A stretch of 64,000 bases of DNA from Nitrospira sp. (GCA_024998685.1 JACOEH010000021.1:16973-80972), one strand, 5' to 3'. Numbered from the stretch's first letter, positions 1 to 9,195 are shown. Program-made: numbers and translations. Notes: generated by a model from the sequence alone, not told the origin.

Positions 1-753
1 TTCGAAATCAACCGCAACTTCCGAAACGAAGGCATCTCAACGATTCACAACCCTGAATTCACGATGCTGGAGTTCTACGTCTCATACGCGGATTATCAGG
101 ACTTGATCACGCTTACCGAGATGCTGATCTCGACCTTGGCTCATCAGGTTCTTGGTAAAACCGTCATTCCGTACCAAGGAAAGGAGATCGACCTCACGCC
201 TCCGTGGCGACGATGGTCTTACCACCAAGCCGTCCTAGAGGTGAATAATCTCGATCCCTCGGTACTCCACGATCGAGAGACGGCATTGGCGGCCGCCAAA
301 CGGCTGGATGTCCCGGTGGATCCGAAGGCGTCGCTGTTCACGATCGTCAATGAGATTTTCGAGAAGACCGTTGAGCCTAATTTACAACAGCCCACTTTTA
401 TTACCGATTACCCGATCGAAATTTCTCCGCTCGCGAGGCGGAAGGATGCGGACACAAGCCTGACCGATCGATTCGAGCTTTACATTGCCGGGCGGGAAAT
501 CGCGAATGCCTTTTCCGAGTTGAACGATCCGTTGGACCAACGTGAACGGTTTGAAGACCAGGCGGCCCAGCGGGAGGCGGGTGATGAAGAAGCCCATCTC
601 GTCGACGAAGACTTTCTCCGCGCCCTTGAATTCGGGATGCCGCCGACCGCCGGAGAAGGGATCGGAATCGACCGATTGATCATGCTGTTTACCGATCAGG
701 CCTCCATCCGCGACGTCGTGCTTTTTCCACAACTCAGACCAGAGAAATCATAG
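1..753 (+). CDS. lysS: Lysine--tRNA ligase, C-terminal part (5' end outside window)
   Basis: Charges tRNA-Lys with lysine in the cytoplasm. The reading frame is open from base 1, so this is the last 250 codons of the gene. It begins inside class II synthetase motif 2 (FEINRNFRNEG, followed by HNPEFTMLEFY) and ends with motif 3 (GIGIDRLIMLFTD) near residue 220, as in full-length LysS. The stop codon TAG shares its last base with the GTG start of lolC, so the two genes are probably cotranscribed and translationally coupled. The first ATG in the window (64) is internal and is not the gene start. Family assignment is secure; only the N-terminal anticodon-binding domain is unseen. Confidence 0.97.
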   Translation, partial: FEINRNFRNEGISTIHNPEFTMLEFYVSYADYQDLITLTEMLISTLAHQVLGKTVIPYQGKEIDLTPPWRRWSYHQAVLEVNNLDPSVLHDRETALAAAKRLDVPVDPKASLFTIVNEIFEKTVEPNLQQPTFITDYPIEISPLARRKDADTSLTDRFELYIAGREIANAFSELNDPLDQRERFEDQAAQREAGDEEAHLVDEDFLRALEFGMPPTAGEGIGIDRLIMLFTDQASIRDVVLFPQLRPEKS

Positions 754-2030
754 TGGCCCTCCCTTATGAAATCTTCGTCGGACTCCGCTACTTGCGTGCC
801 AAGCGCCGCAACCGGACGATTTCGCTGAACACCTTCGTGTCGGTTGCAGGGATTACGCTGGGGGTGGCCGCGCTGATCGGTACGGTCGGCATCATGACCG
901 GTTTCCGAGAAGACATTCAGAGCAAGATTCTCGGCACGACCGCACATATCATCGTCCAGGAGCGAATGAAAGAGCACCTGACCGACTATGACCGTCTGAT
1001 CGACAAAATTCAGACGGTGCCCGATGTCGTCGCGGCCACGCCGTTCGTATTTCGCCAAGTATTACTCACTACACAGAGTGGAGTACAAGGAATCATCCTA
1101 CGCGGGATTGATCCGAAGCGAGAGGCCAATGTCACCGAACTCGCCAAGAACATCACGGTGGGACAACTGCTCGACCTGCTTACCCCGGTGAAGGTGATGC
1201 AGGCTCCGGCCGAGGACCCGCAAGGCGACCTCCGCGCCGTTGAAAAACCAGGCATCATTCTCGGCAAAGAGCTGGCGCTCAGACTGGGAGTGTTCGTCGG
1301 CGATACGGTCAACGTGGTCTCTCCCGTCGGCCCGATCAGCGCGATGGGGATGGTGCCCAAGATCCGAACGTTCGCCGTGGTCGCCCTGTTCCACTCAGGA
1401 ATGTTCGAATACGACTCGTCATTCGCCTATATCGAACTCGGCGAAGCGCAGAAATTTTTCAATCTTGGAGCGAGCGTCACCGGAATTGAAGTCAAGGTCA
1501 CGGATGTGTTCCGTGCCGGAGAGATCGGTCACACTATCGAACAGGAGCTGGGATTCAGCCATGGAGCCAGAGATTGGATGCAGATGAATCGCAATCTCTT
1601 CTCGGCCCTGAAGCTGGAAAAGACGATGATGTTTCTCCTTCTTGTCTTGATCACGATCGTAGCCTCATTCAATATCGTCAGCACCTTGACGATGATCGTC
1701 ACGGAGAAGCAAAAGGAAATCGCCATCCTCAAGGCGATGGGAGCCACGAAGCGCAGTATCCGGCGCATTTTCATGCTGAACGGATTGATCATCGGATTTG
1801 CGGGGACAGGCATCGGCATCCCCTTGGGTTACGCGTTTCTTTGGCTGATTCAAACGTTTTGGACGTTCGATCCGAGCGTATACTATATCTCCACCATCCC
1901 GGTTCACGTGCTGGCCGAGGACGTGGTGCTCGTGGCCGGGTCCGCCATCCTGATCAGCTTTTTGGCGACGGTCTATCCGGCCAACCAGGCCGCGAAGCTG
2001 GAACCGGTCGCTGCCCTGCGCTATGAATAG
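753..2030 (+). CDS. lolC: Lipoprotein-releasing ABC transporter permease LolC/LolE
   Basis: Inner-membrane permease of the Lol complex, which extracts outer-membrane lipoproteins and hands them to the periplasmic carrier. 425 residues, the usual length. The N-terminus (ALPYEIFVGLRYLRAKRR) is the family signature, followed by TM1 at about 25-48, a large periplasmic domain (about 50-270) and three C-terminal TM segments (about 280-410), the MacB/FtsX topology. The segment VTEKQKEIAILKAMGA at about 310 is the typical coupling region to the ATPase. GTG start overlaps the lysS stop by one base. Only one permease gene is seen next to lolD, so it may work as a homodimer (LolF-like). That last point is inference. 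Confidence 0.95.
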   Translation: MALPYEIFVGLRYLRAKRRNRTISLNTFVSVAGITLGVAALIGTVGIMTGFREDIQSKILGTTAHIIVQERMKEHLTDYDRLIDKIQTVPDVVAATPFVFRQVLLTTQSGVQGIILRGIDPKREANVTELAKNITVGQLLDLLTPVKVMQAPAEDPQGDLRAVEKPGIILGKELALRLGVFVGDTVNVVSPVGPISAMGMVPKIRTFAVVALFHSGMFEYDSSFAYIELGEAQKFFNLGASVTGIEVKVTDVFRAGEIGHTIEQELGFSHGARDWMQMNRNLFSALKLEKTMMFLLLVLITIVASFNIVSTLTMIVTEKQKEIAILKAMGATKRSIRRIFMLNGLIIGFAGTGIGIPLGYAFLWLIQTFWTFDPSVYYISTIPVHVLAEDVVLVAGSAILISFLATVYPANQAAKLEPVAALRYE

Positions 2031-2129
2031 ACTCACAGGACTGAGAATTGAGAACGGAGGACTGAGTCATAAGTCCCATTTCAATATTCCGAGTCTCAGC
2101 CCTCATTCCTCACAACTCATCGCTGGCCC

Positions 2130-2795
2130 ATGATCAAAGTCGTCAATCTCCATAAATCCTTCTCCATGGGATCCTATGAATTGCCCGTCCTCAAGGGGAT
2201 CAATCTTGAGATTCACCGAGGCGAGCTGGTGGCGATCGTGGGAGCGTCGGGAGCCGGCAAAAGCACCTTGCTCCATATTATCGGAACCCTTGATAAACCG
2301 ACCGGGGGGACCGTTACGTTTGATGGGCAGGATCTCTTTCGAATGACGGACACACAGCAGGCGGAATTTCGGAATCGGCGGATCGGGTTCGTATTTCAGT
2401 TCCATCACCTGCTCGCCGAGTTCACCGCGTTGGAGAATGCCTGCATGCCGGCGCTCGTGCAGCGTCGCGAGCCGGCCGTTGTCAGAGCCGATGCCACAAC
2501 CCTTCTGACGGAAGTCGGGTTGGAGCATCGCCTTCAGCACAAGCCCGGAGAGCTGTCTGGCGGCGAGCAGCAACGGGTCGCCATGGCGCGCGCGTTGATG
2601 CAGAATCCGGACTTGGTCTTGGCCGATGAGCCGACCGGCAATCTGGACACGCATAGCGGGGACGGATTGTTCGGATTGATGCGCACCTTGAATAAGACAC
2701 GCGGAACGACGTTCGTCATTGTCACGCATAACGACAAACTCTCCGCTCAATCCGATCGTATCATTCATATGCAGGACGGACAAATCGTGCCCTGA
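2130..2795 (+). CDS. lolD: Lipoprotein-releasing ABC transporter ATP-binding protein LolD
   Basis: ATPase that powers lipoprotein release by the Lol permease. 221 residues. Walker A GASGAGKST lies at about 38-46, the Q-loop in FVFQFHHLL, the ABC signature LSGGEQQR at about 140, Walker B LVLADEPTGNLD at about 160, and the switch histidine in VIVTHND. The gap of 99 bases to lolC holds no gene and has GAG/CTC-rich imperfect inverted repeats. The order lysS-lolC-lolD suggests one transcription unit. MacB-type and FtsE ATPases share the fold, but the lolC neighbour decides for LolD. Confidence 0.95.
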   Translation: MIKVVNLHKSFSMGSYELPVLKGINLEIHRGELVAIVGASGAGKSTLLHIIGTLDKPTGGTVTFDGQDLFRMTDTQQAEFRNRRIGFVFQFHHLLAEFTALENACMPALVQRREPAVVRADATTLLTEVGLEHRLQHKPGELSGGEQQRVAMARALMQNPDLVLADEPTGNLDTHSGDGLFGLMRTLNKTRGTTFVIVTHNDKLSAQSDRIIHMQDGQIVP

Positions 2796-2911
2796 TCCAG
2801 CGTATCGTTTCACGTACATTCCTCCCGACAGTTGAACAGACCGTGATTTCTTGACGAACAACCTTTCCTTCTCTAGACTCGCAAGACTGCCGGTTTGATC
2901 GAGGATTCGAC

Positions 2912-4057
2912 ATGCGCCGTTCGCCATGGCTCCGAATTGCCATTCTACTGGGGGCCTCAGCGTTGCCTTCCTATGGATCAGCGGCAGAATTCGTGATAGC
3001 CGGTCCTCGCGCCATGGGCATGGGCGGGGCCGGCGTCGCTGTCACAACCAACGCGCTCGCCACCTATTGGAACCCCGCCGGCTTGGCCATGACCCAAACC
3101 GTAGACATCCGTGCGCAAGGGGGCGGCCAAGCCACTGATCGCCTCGGCTTGGGTGATGCGCTTAATGACCTGGAAAAATTCAATACCAGCGATACATCCC
3201 CAGGCAATTTAGCAAGAGGCCAAAGCATCGCGGATCGCATTAATCAACCAGGCGCTGCCGTCTCAGTCAACGGATCCGCCGGTCTCTATCTGAAGGGGCA
3301 TCTTGGCGAGCATGCGTTCGGGTTCAACGTGTCTGACGTTGCAACCGGCGGTGGGTTCGTGTCAACTCCTGTACAAGCTTCTCAACCGAGCGGCCCAGGG
3401 TCTCCCATCACCGTGGCGGGCCAGATGGCGCTTCGCGGCCTCGAAGCCAGACAGCTGGCGTTTTCGTATGCCTATGCCTTTTCCGACAAAACCTTTTCGG
3501 TCGGCATTACTGCAAAAGTCATCCAGGGCGCCGCGTATAATGGTTCGACGAATCTTCAAGGTGGAAACGGTGTCCGCACGATCGATCATTTCGGTAAGCC
3601 TACCATCTCAACGACCTATGGAATTGACATCGGAGCAATCTATCGTCCATCTTCATTGATTCGATTCGCGGTCGTCGCGAAAGATATCAACAAACCGACC
3701 TTCGATGCTGCCGGAGGCGGCGAGTTGACACTGGAACCACAGGTTCGAGCGGGCGTCGCAGTCAACCCGTACTCTACCCTGACGTTGACGGCCGATGTGG
3801 ATGCGACCTCGAACAAGACCTTCGTACCCGGTGTGAAAAGCCAACTCTTGAGTCTGGGAGTCGAACAAACGATCTTGTCTGAATTTCTTTCGTTTCGGGC
3901 CGGCACCTTCAAGAACATGCAGGATGCGTCCACTCCGTTTGTTCCTACCGCTGGGTTAGGTATACGGTGGTTTTCCTTCCGTGCTGATGCCGGAGGTGGC
4001 TATGACTTCCGCGCAAAGGGTGCCTTGGTCTCGGCCTCTATTTCATTCACGTTCTAA
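2912..4057 (+). CDS. TraF-like/FadL-like outer-membrane beta-barrel protein
   Basis: Predicted outer-membrane protein. Residues 1-25 form a signal peptide (MRRSPWLRIAILLG to SYGSAA). The mature N-terminus has the motif GPRAMGMGGAGVAV and then ATYWNPAGLA, seen in the conjugal-transfer TraF_2 and FadL/OmpP1 barrel families. The rest alternates in beta fashion and ends in an aromatic residue (SISFTF), as expected for a BAM substrate. There is no conjugation locus nearby, so the family name TraF does not imply a role in conjugation. Sits 16 bases before the next lipoprotein gene, so the two may be cotranscribed. Substrate unknown. Confidence 0.8.
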   Translation: MRRSPWLRIAILLGASALPSYGSAAEFVIAGPRAMGMGGAGVAVTTNALATYWNPAGLAMTQTVDIRAQGGGQATDRLGLGDALNDLEKFNTSDTSPGNLARGQSIADRINQPGAAVSVNGSAGLYLKGHLGEHAFGFNVSDVATGGGFVSTPVQASQPSGPGSPITVAGQMALRGLEARQLAFSYAYAFSDKTFSVGITAKVIQGAAYNGSTNLQGGNGVRTIDHFGKPTISTTYGIDIGAIYRPSSLIRFAVVAKDINKPTFDAAGGGELTLEPQVRAGVAVNPYSTLTLTADVDATSNKTFVPGVKSQLLSLGVEQTILSEFLSFRAGTFKNMQDASTPFVPTAGLGIRWFSFRADAGGGYDFRAKGALVSASISFTF

Positions 4058-4072
4058 TGGTATACTAGGCCC

Positions 4073-4678
4073 ATGCTGTCTCGATCATGTACACGTCTAG
4101 CATCTGTGATTGCTCTGGCCTTGCTCCTTGCAGGATGTGGCGGCTTGCAGGAAGTGTGGGAAGGCCCCGGCGCCAGAGTATTTCGACCACAGAGCATCGC
4201 CGTGTTGCCACCGATGGCGAGCCAATACGACAGCGCCCGCGAAGACATTCAGGATGTCTTGGCCAGCGCACTCAACCGTCAAGGTAATATTGAACGGGTC
4301 GTCTCGCCCGAGAACGTGACCGATATCTTCCAGGCCTCGAAAGAGGCGTTTGATTCTCTCGTGTTTTATTTTTCCCGTCTGGAGATGACCGGTCAATCCG
4401 ATAAAGAATCGGCCATTAAGCTTGGGAAAGCGCTCAACGTCGATTCCTTCCTCGTGGCCCGTGTCAATTCATGGGAATACGTGCGGAAGGAAGGCGACAA
4501 CGTCGGGCGAGTCGGGATGAGCCTACGGCTGATCGATGCCACGACCGGCACGACGGTCTGGAAAGCCCGCCATGAACGCTCCAACAGCTATATGTTCATC
4601 AAACCCAGCCTCAAGGACATCGCAAAAGAACTCGCCGACGAGATGATCAAGTACATGCCTCCACAGGCGAAGCGCTAG
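4073..4678 (+). CDS. Lipoprotein of GNA1162/CsgG-like type
   Basis: 201-residue predicted lipoprotein. A signal peptide ends in a lipobox (LLLAGC, Cys about 22). The mature part carries SIAVLPPMASQ, then ALNRQGNIERVV, then a C-terminal strand pair (MSLRLIDATTGTTVWKARHE), the layout of small CsgG/GNA1162-like outer-membrane lipoproteins. The role is probably structural in the envelope; the exact partner is unknown. The preceding beta-barrel gene ends 16 bases upstream in the same orientation. Confidence 0.75.
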   Translation: MLSRSCTRLASVIALALLLAGCGGLQEVWEGPGARVFRPQSIAVLPPMASQYDSAREDIQDVLASALNRQGNIERVVSPENVTDIFQASKEAFDSLVFYFSRLEMTGQSDKESAIKLGKALNVDSFLVARVNSWEYVRKEGDNVGRVGMSLRLIDATTGTTVWKARHERSNSYMFIKPSLKDIAKELADEMIKYMPPQAKR

Positions 4679-4764
4679 CGTAGAACTCGGAATCCTCTCA
4701 ACTTACTCTCTTCGTTCGATATGCCACCACATATTCCAGTGCATGGAGCTGGAAAGGAGTGGCT

Positions 4765-5184
4765 TCATGGTCGGTTGCTTTTACCCTGCCGCACCAGGGC
4801 CTTCGCCCGAGTGTCGATGCTGACAAGCAACTCATGGAGACTAAAAAGCAGAATGGCTCCTTCGCACATCATGCGCCACACCAGATTCCCCACCAATAGG
4901 ACTAAGATTCCTCCGACGCGAGGGAGAATCGGACCAATCTCATACTCATTCAAGGTCTCCGGGGATAGAATTGACAAGACCCCTGCTGCAGTAATGAAGC
5001 ACGCTCCTACGATATAGACCACCTTAATGAGTTGCGGGGTCACCAATTCACGAAAGGCAAAATACTCAGCATAGAAGCTCGTGTACCTCGCAGACTTAAC
5101 TTGCTGTGTGGCAAATACATGCCCACATATCGAGCATTTTGTGGCAGATACGTCATTTTCCGTCAAACATTGCGGACATTTCAT
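4765..5184 (-). CDS. Zinc-ribbon membrane protein (DUF4282-like)
   Basis: Small inner-membrane protein of about 139 residues. The N-terminus is a zinc ribbon with two CxxC knuckles (MKCPQCLTEN and TKCSICGHVF), followed by two hydrophobic segments (about 55-80 and 90-115), the arrangement of DUF4282-type proteins. I placed the start at the ATG at 5184 because it is preceded by a good ribosome-binding site (AAGGGAGAGCC) and begins exactly with MKCPQC; an in-frame upstream start at 5208 would add eight residues without a clear site. Function unknown. The RAYT element begins about 75 bases upstream of its start. Confidence 0.7.
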   Translation of the reverse strand: MKCPQCLTENDVSATKCSICGHVFATQQVKSARYTSFYAEYFAFRELVTPQLIKVVYIVGACFITAAGVLSILSPETLNEYEIGPILPRVGGILVLLVGNLVWRMMCEGAILLFSLHELLVSIDTRAKALVRQGKSNRP

Positions 5185-5257
5185 GGCTCTCCCTTCGGTC
5201 AACGCCAAGTGTAGGCAGGAGTTCTATGGCCGGCAACTGTGCGCGATCAAGAGTCTA

Positions 5258-6182
5258 GAGTCAGGCCTAGTTCTGTGCATTGTCACTAGCCTGAAGATTC
5301 ACGAGACGGCTGATCGTCGAATAGTGCAGACCCACCACTCGGCCAATTTCGGACAGACTGTAGCCATGTTCCAGATGCGCACAACAAATGGCCTCATTAC
5401 GTCGCGTGCGGTCCGCATGGTACCTGGCAGGGAACAAGCGGCGTAGCGGCGGTCGGGACGCAAACCGTTGTTGCCGTGGGATTTCTTTGAAGGGACGCTT
5501 GTCCCGGAGTTCAGCCGTCAGGCGTTCGATGAACCGCTCGCTGCCGAGCAGCACTTGTCCTTGGACCTGTTCCCAGGGCGACCCATGGCCGATCCCCTCG
5601 GCGACAAAGGCCTGGTACTTCCGCTGGGCGGCCGCCCGCTGTCGGCCAAATTGGGATAGTACCCAGTCTTCCGCCAGAAACGCTGGCGCGGGGATGAGGC
5701 CCGCCGTCGCGCGATAGCTTGACCAGTGATAACTGTCGGGCTTGCGGGTAGTCTTGGCCCGCACCGGATTAAGTACCACATACCGGCATAGCTCCAGCAG
5801 ATAGCTGTCCCGGTCCATCAGGATCGCTTTGAAGCGACCTTGCAGCAAGTGGCCAACCCGACCATGACGGCGGTTGAAGGCTTGGGTGTAGACGCCGTTG
5901 AGCTGGCGCATGGCCTTCGACAGATTGGCGTCGGGCGTCTCCACGACCAGGTGAAAGTGGTTATCCATCAGGCAGTAGGCGTGCAGCAACAGATGAAACC
6001 GAGCAACGACGTGTGTCAGCACACCGAGGAACCGCTGCCGGTCCTCGTCATCCAGAAAGATGTCTTGCCGGGCGTTGCCACGGGTGGTGACGTGGTAGAG
6101 CGCGCCAGGAAATTCGATGCGCAGTGGACGGGCCATCGGGCGGAGTATAGTTCATCGAGAAGCACAATACAAGATCTGACCC
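5258..6182 (-). mobile_element. RAYT element 1 with imperfect terminal inverted repeats
   Basis: A 925-base unit formed by a REP-associated tyrosine transposase gene and two 21-base ends. The right end (6162-6182) read on the minus strand starts GGGTCAGATCTTG, and the left end (5258-5278) starts GAGTCAGGCCTAG; 15 of 21 positions agree. The transposase stop codon lies within the left repeat. The element has the same plan as the copy at 58957-59880. Its right end abuts the decayed trpA fragment. Confidence 0.75.
5267..6136 (-). CDS. REP-associated tyrosine transposase (RAYT, Y1_Tnp family), copy 1
   Basis: 289-residue single-strand HUH transposase of the IS200-related RAYT group, acting on REP-like hairpins. 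The N-terminus MARPLRIEFPGALYHV is typical. The HUH metal-binding motif is in MDNHFHLVVET at about 58-68, and the catalytic tyrosine region is near GVYTQAFNRRHGR. The C-terminal 60 residues form an extra helix-turn-helix (GYSLSEIGRVVGLHYST) fused to many RAYTs. Close relative of the copy at 58972-59835. The frame is intact, so the gene could be active. Confidence 0.92.
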   Translation of the reverse strand: MARPLRIEFPGALYHVTTRGNARQDIFLDDEDRQRFLGVLTHVVARFHLLLHAYCLMDNHFHLVVETPDANLSKAMRQLNGVYTQAFNRRHGRVGHLLQGRFKAILMDRDSYLLELCRYVVLNPVRAKTTRKPDSYHWSSYRATAGLIPAPAFLAEDWVLSQFGRQRAAAQRKYQAFVAEGIGHGSPWEQVQGQVLLGSERFIERLTAELRDKRPFKEIPRQQRFASRPPLRRLFPARYHADRTRRNEAICCAHLEHGYSLSEIGRVVGLHYSTISRLVNLQASDNAQN

Positions 6183-6193
6183 CTATCTTTGTG

Positions 6194-6438
6194 CGAACTC
6201 GGCGACGTGCCGCGATCATCGCGGGACCCTGTTGGTGAGATGTGATGCGTTTGACGGTGGCGCTGCCGACAATCACTCCATCCGCCATCTTCGACACTCG
6301 CGCCGCATCGTCCGGAGTCGCTACGCCAAACTCAACAGTAGCAGGAGAATGGGAAACCTTCCTGAGTTTGTCGAAATTGTGCTGGATGTCCCCCCCGTTG
6401 CTCAGCTGCGCCCCTGTAATACCAATGAGTGAAATATA
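6194..6438 (-). pseudogene. Decayed 3' fragment of a second trpA
   Basis: In one minus-strand frame 74 residues (from YISLIGITGAQLSN to HQQGPAM) align without gaps to the C-terminal part of the intact TrpA at 7202-8005. I count 54 identities of 74. After that a one-base insertion shifts the frame, yet DNA similarity continues (17 identical bases at 6194-6210) until just before the RAYT end. No start, no N-terminal two thirds. It lies in the same orientation as the intact trpA, about 760 bases beyond its stop, with toxin-antitoxin genes in between. It is best read as the left-over 3' end of an older trpA. Confidence 0.85.
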
Positions 6439-6512
6439 GGAAGTTGATCTGGTATGAGTATTGACTGCGAAGCGACGGAAAGCTGAGGCTCGCCAGGTGT
6501 CCTGGCAGCTGA

Positions 6513-6749
6513 TCAACTTGCCTTTTTCTGTTCTTCCTTCAATCGCTCGGCAATCCACAACTTGATCACCGATTGTCTCGTGACACCAGGACGGCTTGCT
6601 TGAGCGTCCAGTGATTCGATGATCCAACTAGGAAAATCGACTTTCACCCGTCGCTGCTCATGCCCAGGACGCCGCGCTCTAGAGAGTTCAAGATGAGGCG
6701 TCACGTCTTTCCCCTCATCAAACATCTTCTCAAGATTCTTTGCTTTCAC
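6513..6749 (-). CDS. BrnA-like (CopG/ribbon-helix-helix) antitoxin, orphan
   Basis: 78 residues. The pattern LSRARRPGHEQRRVKVD, then SWIIESLDAQA, then GVTRQSVIKLWIAERL is that of BrnA-type antitoxins, which use a ribbon-helix-helix domain to bind their promoter and neutralise the BrnT RNase. GTG start. No BrnT gene precedes it; the 96 bases upstream hold no frame I can assign. It may be an orphan antitoxin or the survivor of a broken pair. It sits between the Xre antitoxin and the trpA remnant. Confidence 0.78.
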   Translation of the reverse strand: MKAKNLEKMFDEGKDVTPHLELSRARRPGHEQRRVKVDFPSWIIESLDAQASRPGVTRQSVIKLWIAERLKEEQKKAS

Positions 6750-6845
6750 AGTAGAGTCGAAACGCCTCCGGTTACTCTACGCCTGCGACCTCGCGCCCGC
6801 AGGTACCTCCTTCGTTTCGTAACGAGTGCAATGTTGGACAGGCTC

Positions 6846-7115
6846 CTAGGCAGCAGACTGTTTGGTCACGTCCCAGCCGGGAAATACCAGAACGACGGGG
6901 TGGCATTGCAGGACACGCGCCAGGGTCTTGGCTCGCTCGACGCCCAAATTGATGGCATCTGTTTCAATGGCTGAGATGGTGGACTGAGGAATCTTCGTCC
7001 GTCGAGCTAACTCGCTCTGCGTGAGCCCCTGAAGTTCACGGATAATGCGAACGGATTCTCCCACCGACACGCTCACTCGTGTTTTTGCCGGATGAATGTC
7101 CTTGCGTCTCATCAT
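6846..7115 (-). CDS. Xre-family HTH antitoxin
   Basis: 89-residue DNA-binding protein with an HTH_3 domain: IRELQGLTQSELARRT, IPQSTISAIE and a third helix with ERAKTLARVL. The C-terminal tail is short, as in HigA/RelB-partner antitoxins. Two consecutive ATG codons are available at 7115 and 7112, and the stop of the upstream toxin remnant overlaps them (ATGATGA), the classic translational coupling of a toxin-first pair. Because the toxin is reduced to its last 29 residues, this antitoxin is now an orphan. Confidence 0.82.
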   Translation of the reverse strand: MMRRKDIHPAKTRVSVSVGESVRIIRELQGLTQSELARRTKIPQSTISAIETDAINLGVERAKTLARVLQCHPVVLVFPGWDVTKQSAA

Positions 7116-7201
7116 TGCCTCCGATAATCGTGCGCGGTCACGTCCAGGACTATGACGAGGGCGCGCCGGTCCTCAATCTTGTAGATCACGCGAGCATCCA
7201 G
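7112..7201 (-). pseudogene. C-terminal stump of a RelE/ParE-type toxin
   Basis: Directly after the trpA stop codon, in the same frame, 29 codons read LDARVIYKIEDRRALVIV, then LDVTAHDYRRQ and a TGA that overlaps the Xre start. The pattern RVIYxIEDxxxxVxVLDVxxHxxxYR is the last strand pair and tail of RelE/HigB/ParE toxins. No start codon or N-terminal part exists, since trpA occupies the upstream bases. The toxin was therefore cut exactly at the trpA stop. Short, but the position and coupling support the reading. Confidence 0.75.
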
Positions 7202-8005
7202 CTAGGCCGGCACCATCGCGGCCTTGAGAGACCGGACGAACTCGGCGACGTGCCCGACCATAGCGGGATCTTGCTGGTAGGACGCGATGCGTTTCACGAT
7301 GGCGCTGCCGACGATCACTCCATCCGCCACCTTCGATACCTGCGCGGCATCCTCGGGTGTCGCCACGCCGAACCCAACGGCTACGGGAGCGGCAGAGACT
7401 TTCTTCAGTTTGCCGATATTGTGTTGGATGTCCTCGACGTTGCTCAGCTTCGCTCCCGTAATGCCCGTCAGCGAGACGTAGTAGACGAATCCGTGGGACT
7501 CTTTCGCCACCAGTTTTCGGCGATCAGCTGTGCTGGTCGGCGCAAGCAGGAAGATCAGCGAGAGCCCGGCTGCATCCGCCGGTGCCTTGAGCGGTCCCGC
7601 TTCGTCCGGCGGCATATCTGGGACGATCAATCCATCCACTCCGGCGGCCTTCGCTGCGTTGCAAAATTCTTCACAGCCCATAGCGTGGATCGAATTGTAG
7701 TACAGCATCAGGATAATCGGGATATTCGTCCGCTGCCTGAGCGATGTGACAGACGTGAGGATTTGCCGAAGGGACGTGCCGTTCCGCAATGCGCGCTCCG
7801 CAGCCTGCTGAATCACCGGTCCGTCGGCAATCGGATCGGAGAAGGGCACACCCAGCTCAATGATATCGGCGCCCGCCCGTTCCAACGCCAAGACCAATTG
7901 TTCTGTTTCAGTCAACCCTGGATCTCCCGCCATCAGATAGGCAATGAGGGCTTTCTGTCGGTTCTTCCGCAGGCCCTCAAATGTGGTTTCCAGCCGTCCG
8001 CTCAT
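7202..8005 (-). CDS. trpA: Tryptophan synthase alpha chain
   Basis: Cleaves indole-3-glycerol phosphate to indole and glyceraldehyde 3-phosphate, passing indole to TrpB. 267 residues, normal length. The catalytic Glu and Asp lie in [16 protein letters not shown] (about 46-62). The phosphate-binding region [13 protein letters not shown] and [10 protein letters not shown] follow near 210-235. Start ATG overlaps the trpB stop (ATGA). Oddity: its stop codon is followed at once by a toxin remnant, and a second, diverged trpA 3' end lies downstream, so the present 3' end may have been acquired together with the toxin-antitoxin islet. Confidence 0.96.
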   Translation of the reverse strand: MSGRLETTFEGLRKNRQKALIAYLMAGDPGLTETEQLVLALERAGADIIELGVPFSDPIADGPVIQQAAERALRNGTSLRQILTSVTSLRQRTNIPIILMLYYNSIHAMGCEEFCNAAKAAGVDGLIVPDMPPDEAGPLKAPADAAGLSLIFLLAPTSTADRRKLVAKESHGFVYYVSLTGITGAKLSNVEDIQHNIGKLKKVSAAPVAVGFGVATPEDAAQVSKVADGVIVGSAIVKRIASYQQDPAMVGHVAEFVRSLKAAMVPA

Positions 8006-9195
8006 AATGACACGCCTCGCATCCTTGCCACTTGCTGCACGTCTTTGTCACCGCGACCGGAAAGATTGACGATGATGAGCTGCGACTTCTTCAGTGTAGG
8101 CGCCAGCTTTGTGACGTGCGCGATCGCATGGGCGCTTTCGAGCGCGGGAACGATACCTTCCTCACGCGCCAGCAGATCAAAGGCTGCGAGCGCCTCACCG
8201 TCCGTCGCAGAGGTATATTCGATGCGGCCCTGATCGTGGTAGAGACTATGTTCCGGTCCGACGGCCGCGTAATCCAAACCGGCCGATACGGAATGAGTCG
8301 GATTAATCTGTCCGTTTTCGTCCTGAAGCAGATAGGTCATGGTGCCTTGCAAGACCCCCGGCTTCCCGCCCGAGAACCTTGCCGCATGTTTTCCACTTTC
8401 GACACCGAGCCCCCCGGCTTCCACGCCGACCATCTTGACCTTAGAGTCACGGAGAAACGCATGGAAAAGACCGATCGAGTTGCTTCCTCCTCCGACACAG
8501 GCCACGAGATAATCCGGTAGACGCTTTTCTACGGAGAGAATTTGTTTCCGCGCTTCACGCCCAATGATCGCTTGAAAATCGCGGATCATCATCGGGTATG
8601 GATGCGCTCCCAAGACCGACCCCAACACATAATGCGTGGTCCGCACGTTGGTCGTCCAATCCCGCATGGCCTCGCTGATGGCATCCTTGAGCGTACGGCT
8701 GCCGGCATCGACGCCGGTGACCGTCGCGCCCAAGAGACGCATGCGAAAGACGTTCAGCGCTTGCCGCTGCATGTCTTCCGTGCCCATATAGATCTCACAT
8801 TGGAGTCCGAACATGGCAGCCGCCGTGGCGGTTGCCACACCGTGCTGACCGGCTCCCGTTTCGGCGATGATGCGTTGTTTCTTCATCCGCATAGCCAGCA
8901 GGACTTGGCCGATTGCGTTGTTGATCTTGTGTGCGCCGGTATGACAGAGGTCTTCCCGCTTCAGATAAATCTTGGCACCCCCCAATCTCTTGGTCAGCCG
9001 ATCGGCACGATACAGACTCGTCGGCCGCCCGACATATTGCTTGAGGTAGTAAGCGAGGTCCGTTTGAAACCGGTGGTCTTTTTTCACCTTGGCATACGCT
9101 TCTTCCAACTCCAAGAGCGCCGGCATAAGGGTTTCAGGCACATAGCGACCGCCATAAGAGCCGAACCGGCCATGGCGGTCTGGAAGCATCCGCAT
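8002..9195 (-). CDS. trpB: Tryptophan synthase beta chain
   Basis: Condenses indole with serine using PLP. 397 residues. The PLP lysine lies in [10 protein letters not shown] (about 88), the phosphate-binding glycines in GGGSNSIG (about 235), and the N-terminus has [18 protein letters not shown]. Four-base overlap with trpA downstream, and 47 bases separate it from trpF upstream. This is the TrpB1 type that pairs with TrpA. Confidence 0.97.
   Translation of the reverse strand: MRMLPDRHGRFGSYGGRYVPETLMPALLELEEAYAKVKKDHRFQTDLAYYLKQYVGRPTSLYRADRLTKRLGGAKIYLKREDLCHTGAHKINNAIGQVLLAMRMKKQRIIAETGAGQHGVATATAAAMFGLQCEIYMGTEDMQRQALNVFRMRLLGATVTGVDAGSRTLKDAISEAMRDWTTNVRTTHYVLGSVLGAHPYPMMIRDFQAIIGREARKQILSVEKRLPDYLVACVGGGSNSIGLFHAFLRDSKVKMVGVEAGGLGVESGKHAARFSGGKPGVLQGTMTYLLQDENGQINPTHSVSAGLDYAAVGPEHSLYHDQGRIEYTSATDGEALAAFDLLAREEGIVPALESAHAIAHVTKLAPTLKKSQLIIVNLSGRGDKDVQQVARMRGVSL

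Noticed and set aside
7079..8233. 384-residue plus-strand frame opposite trpA
   Set aside because: A shadow of trpA and trpB codon usage; the minus-strand genes are certain.
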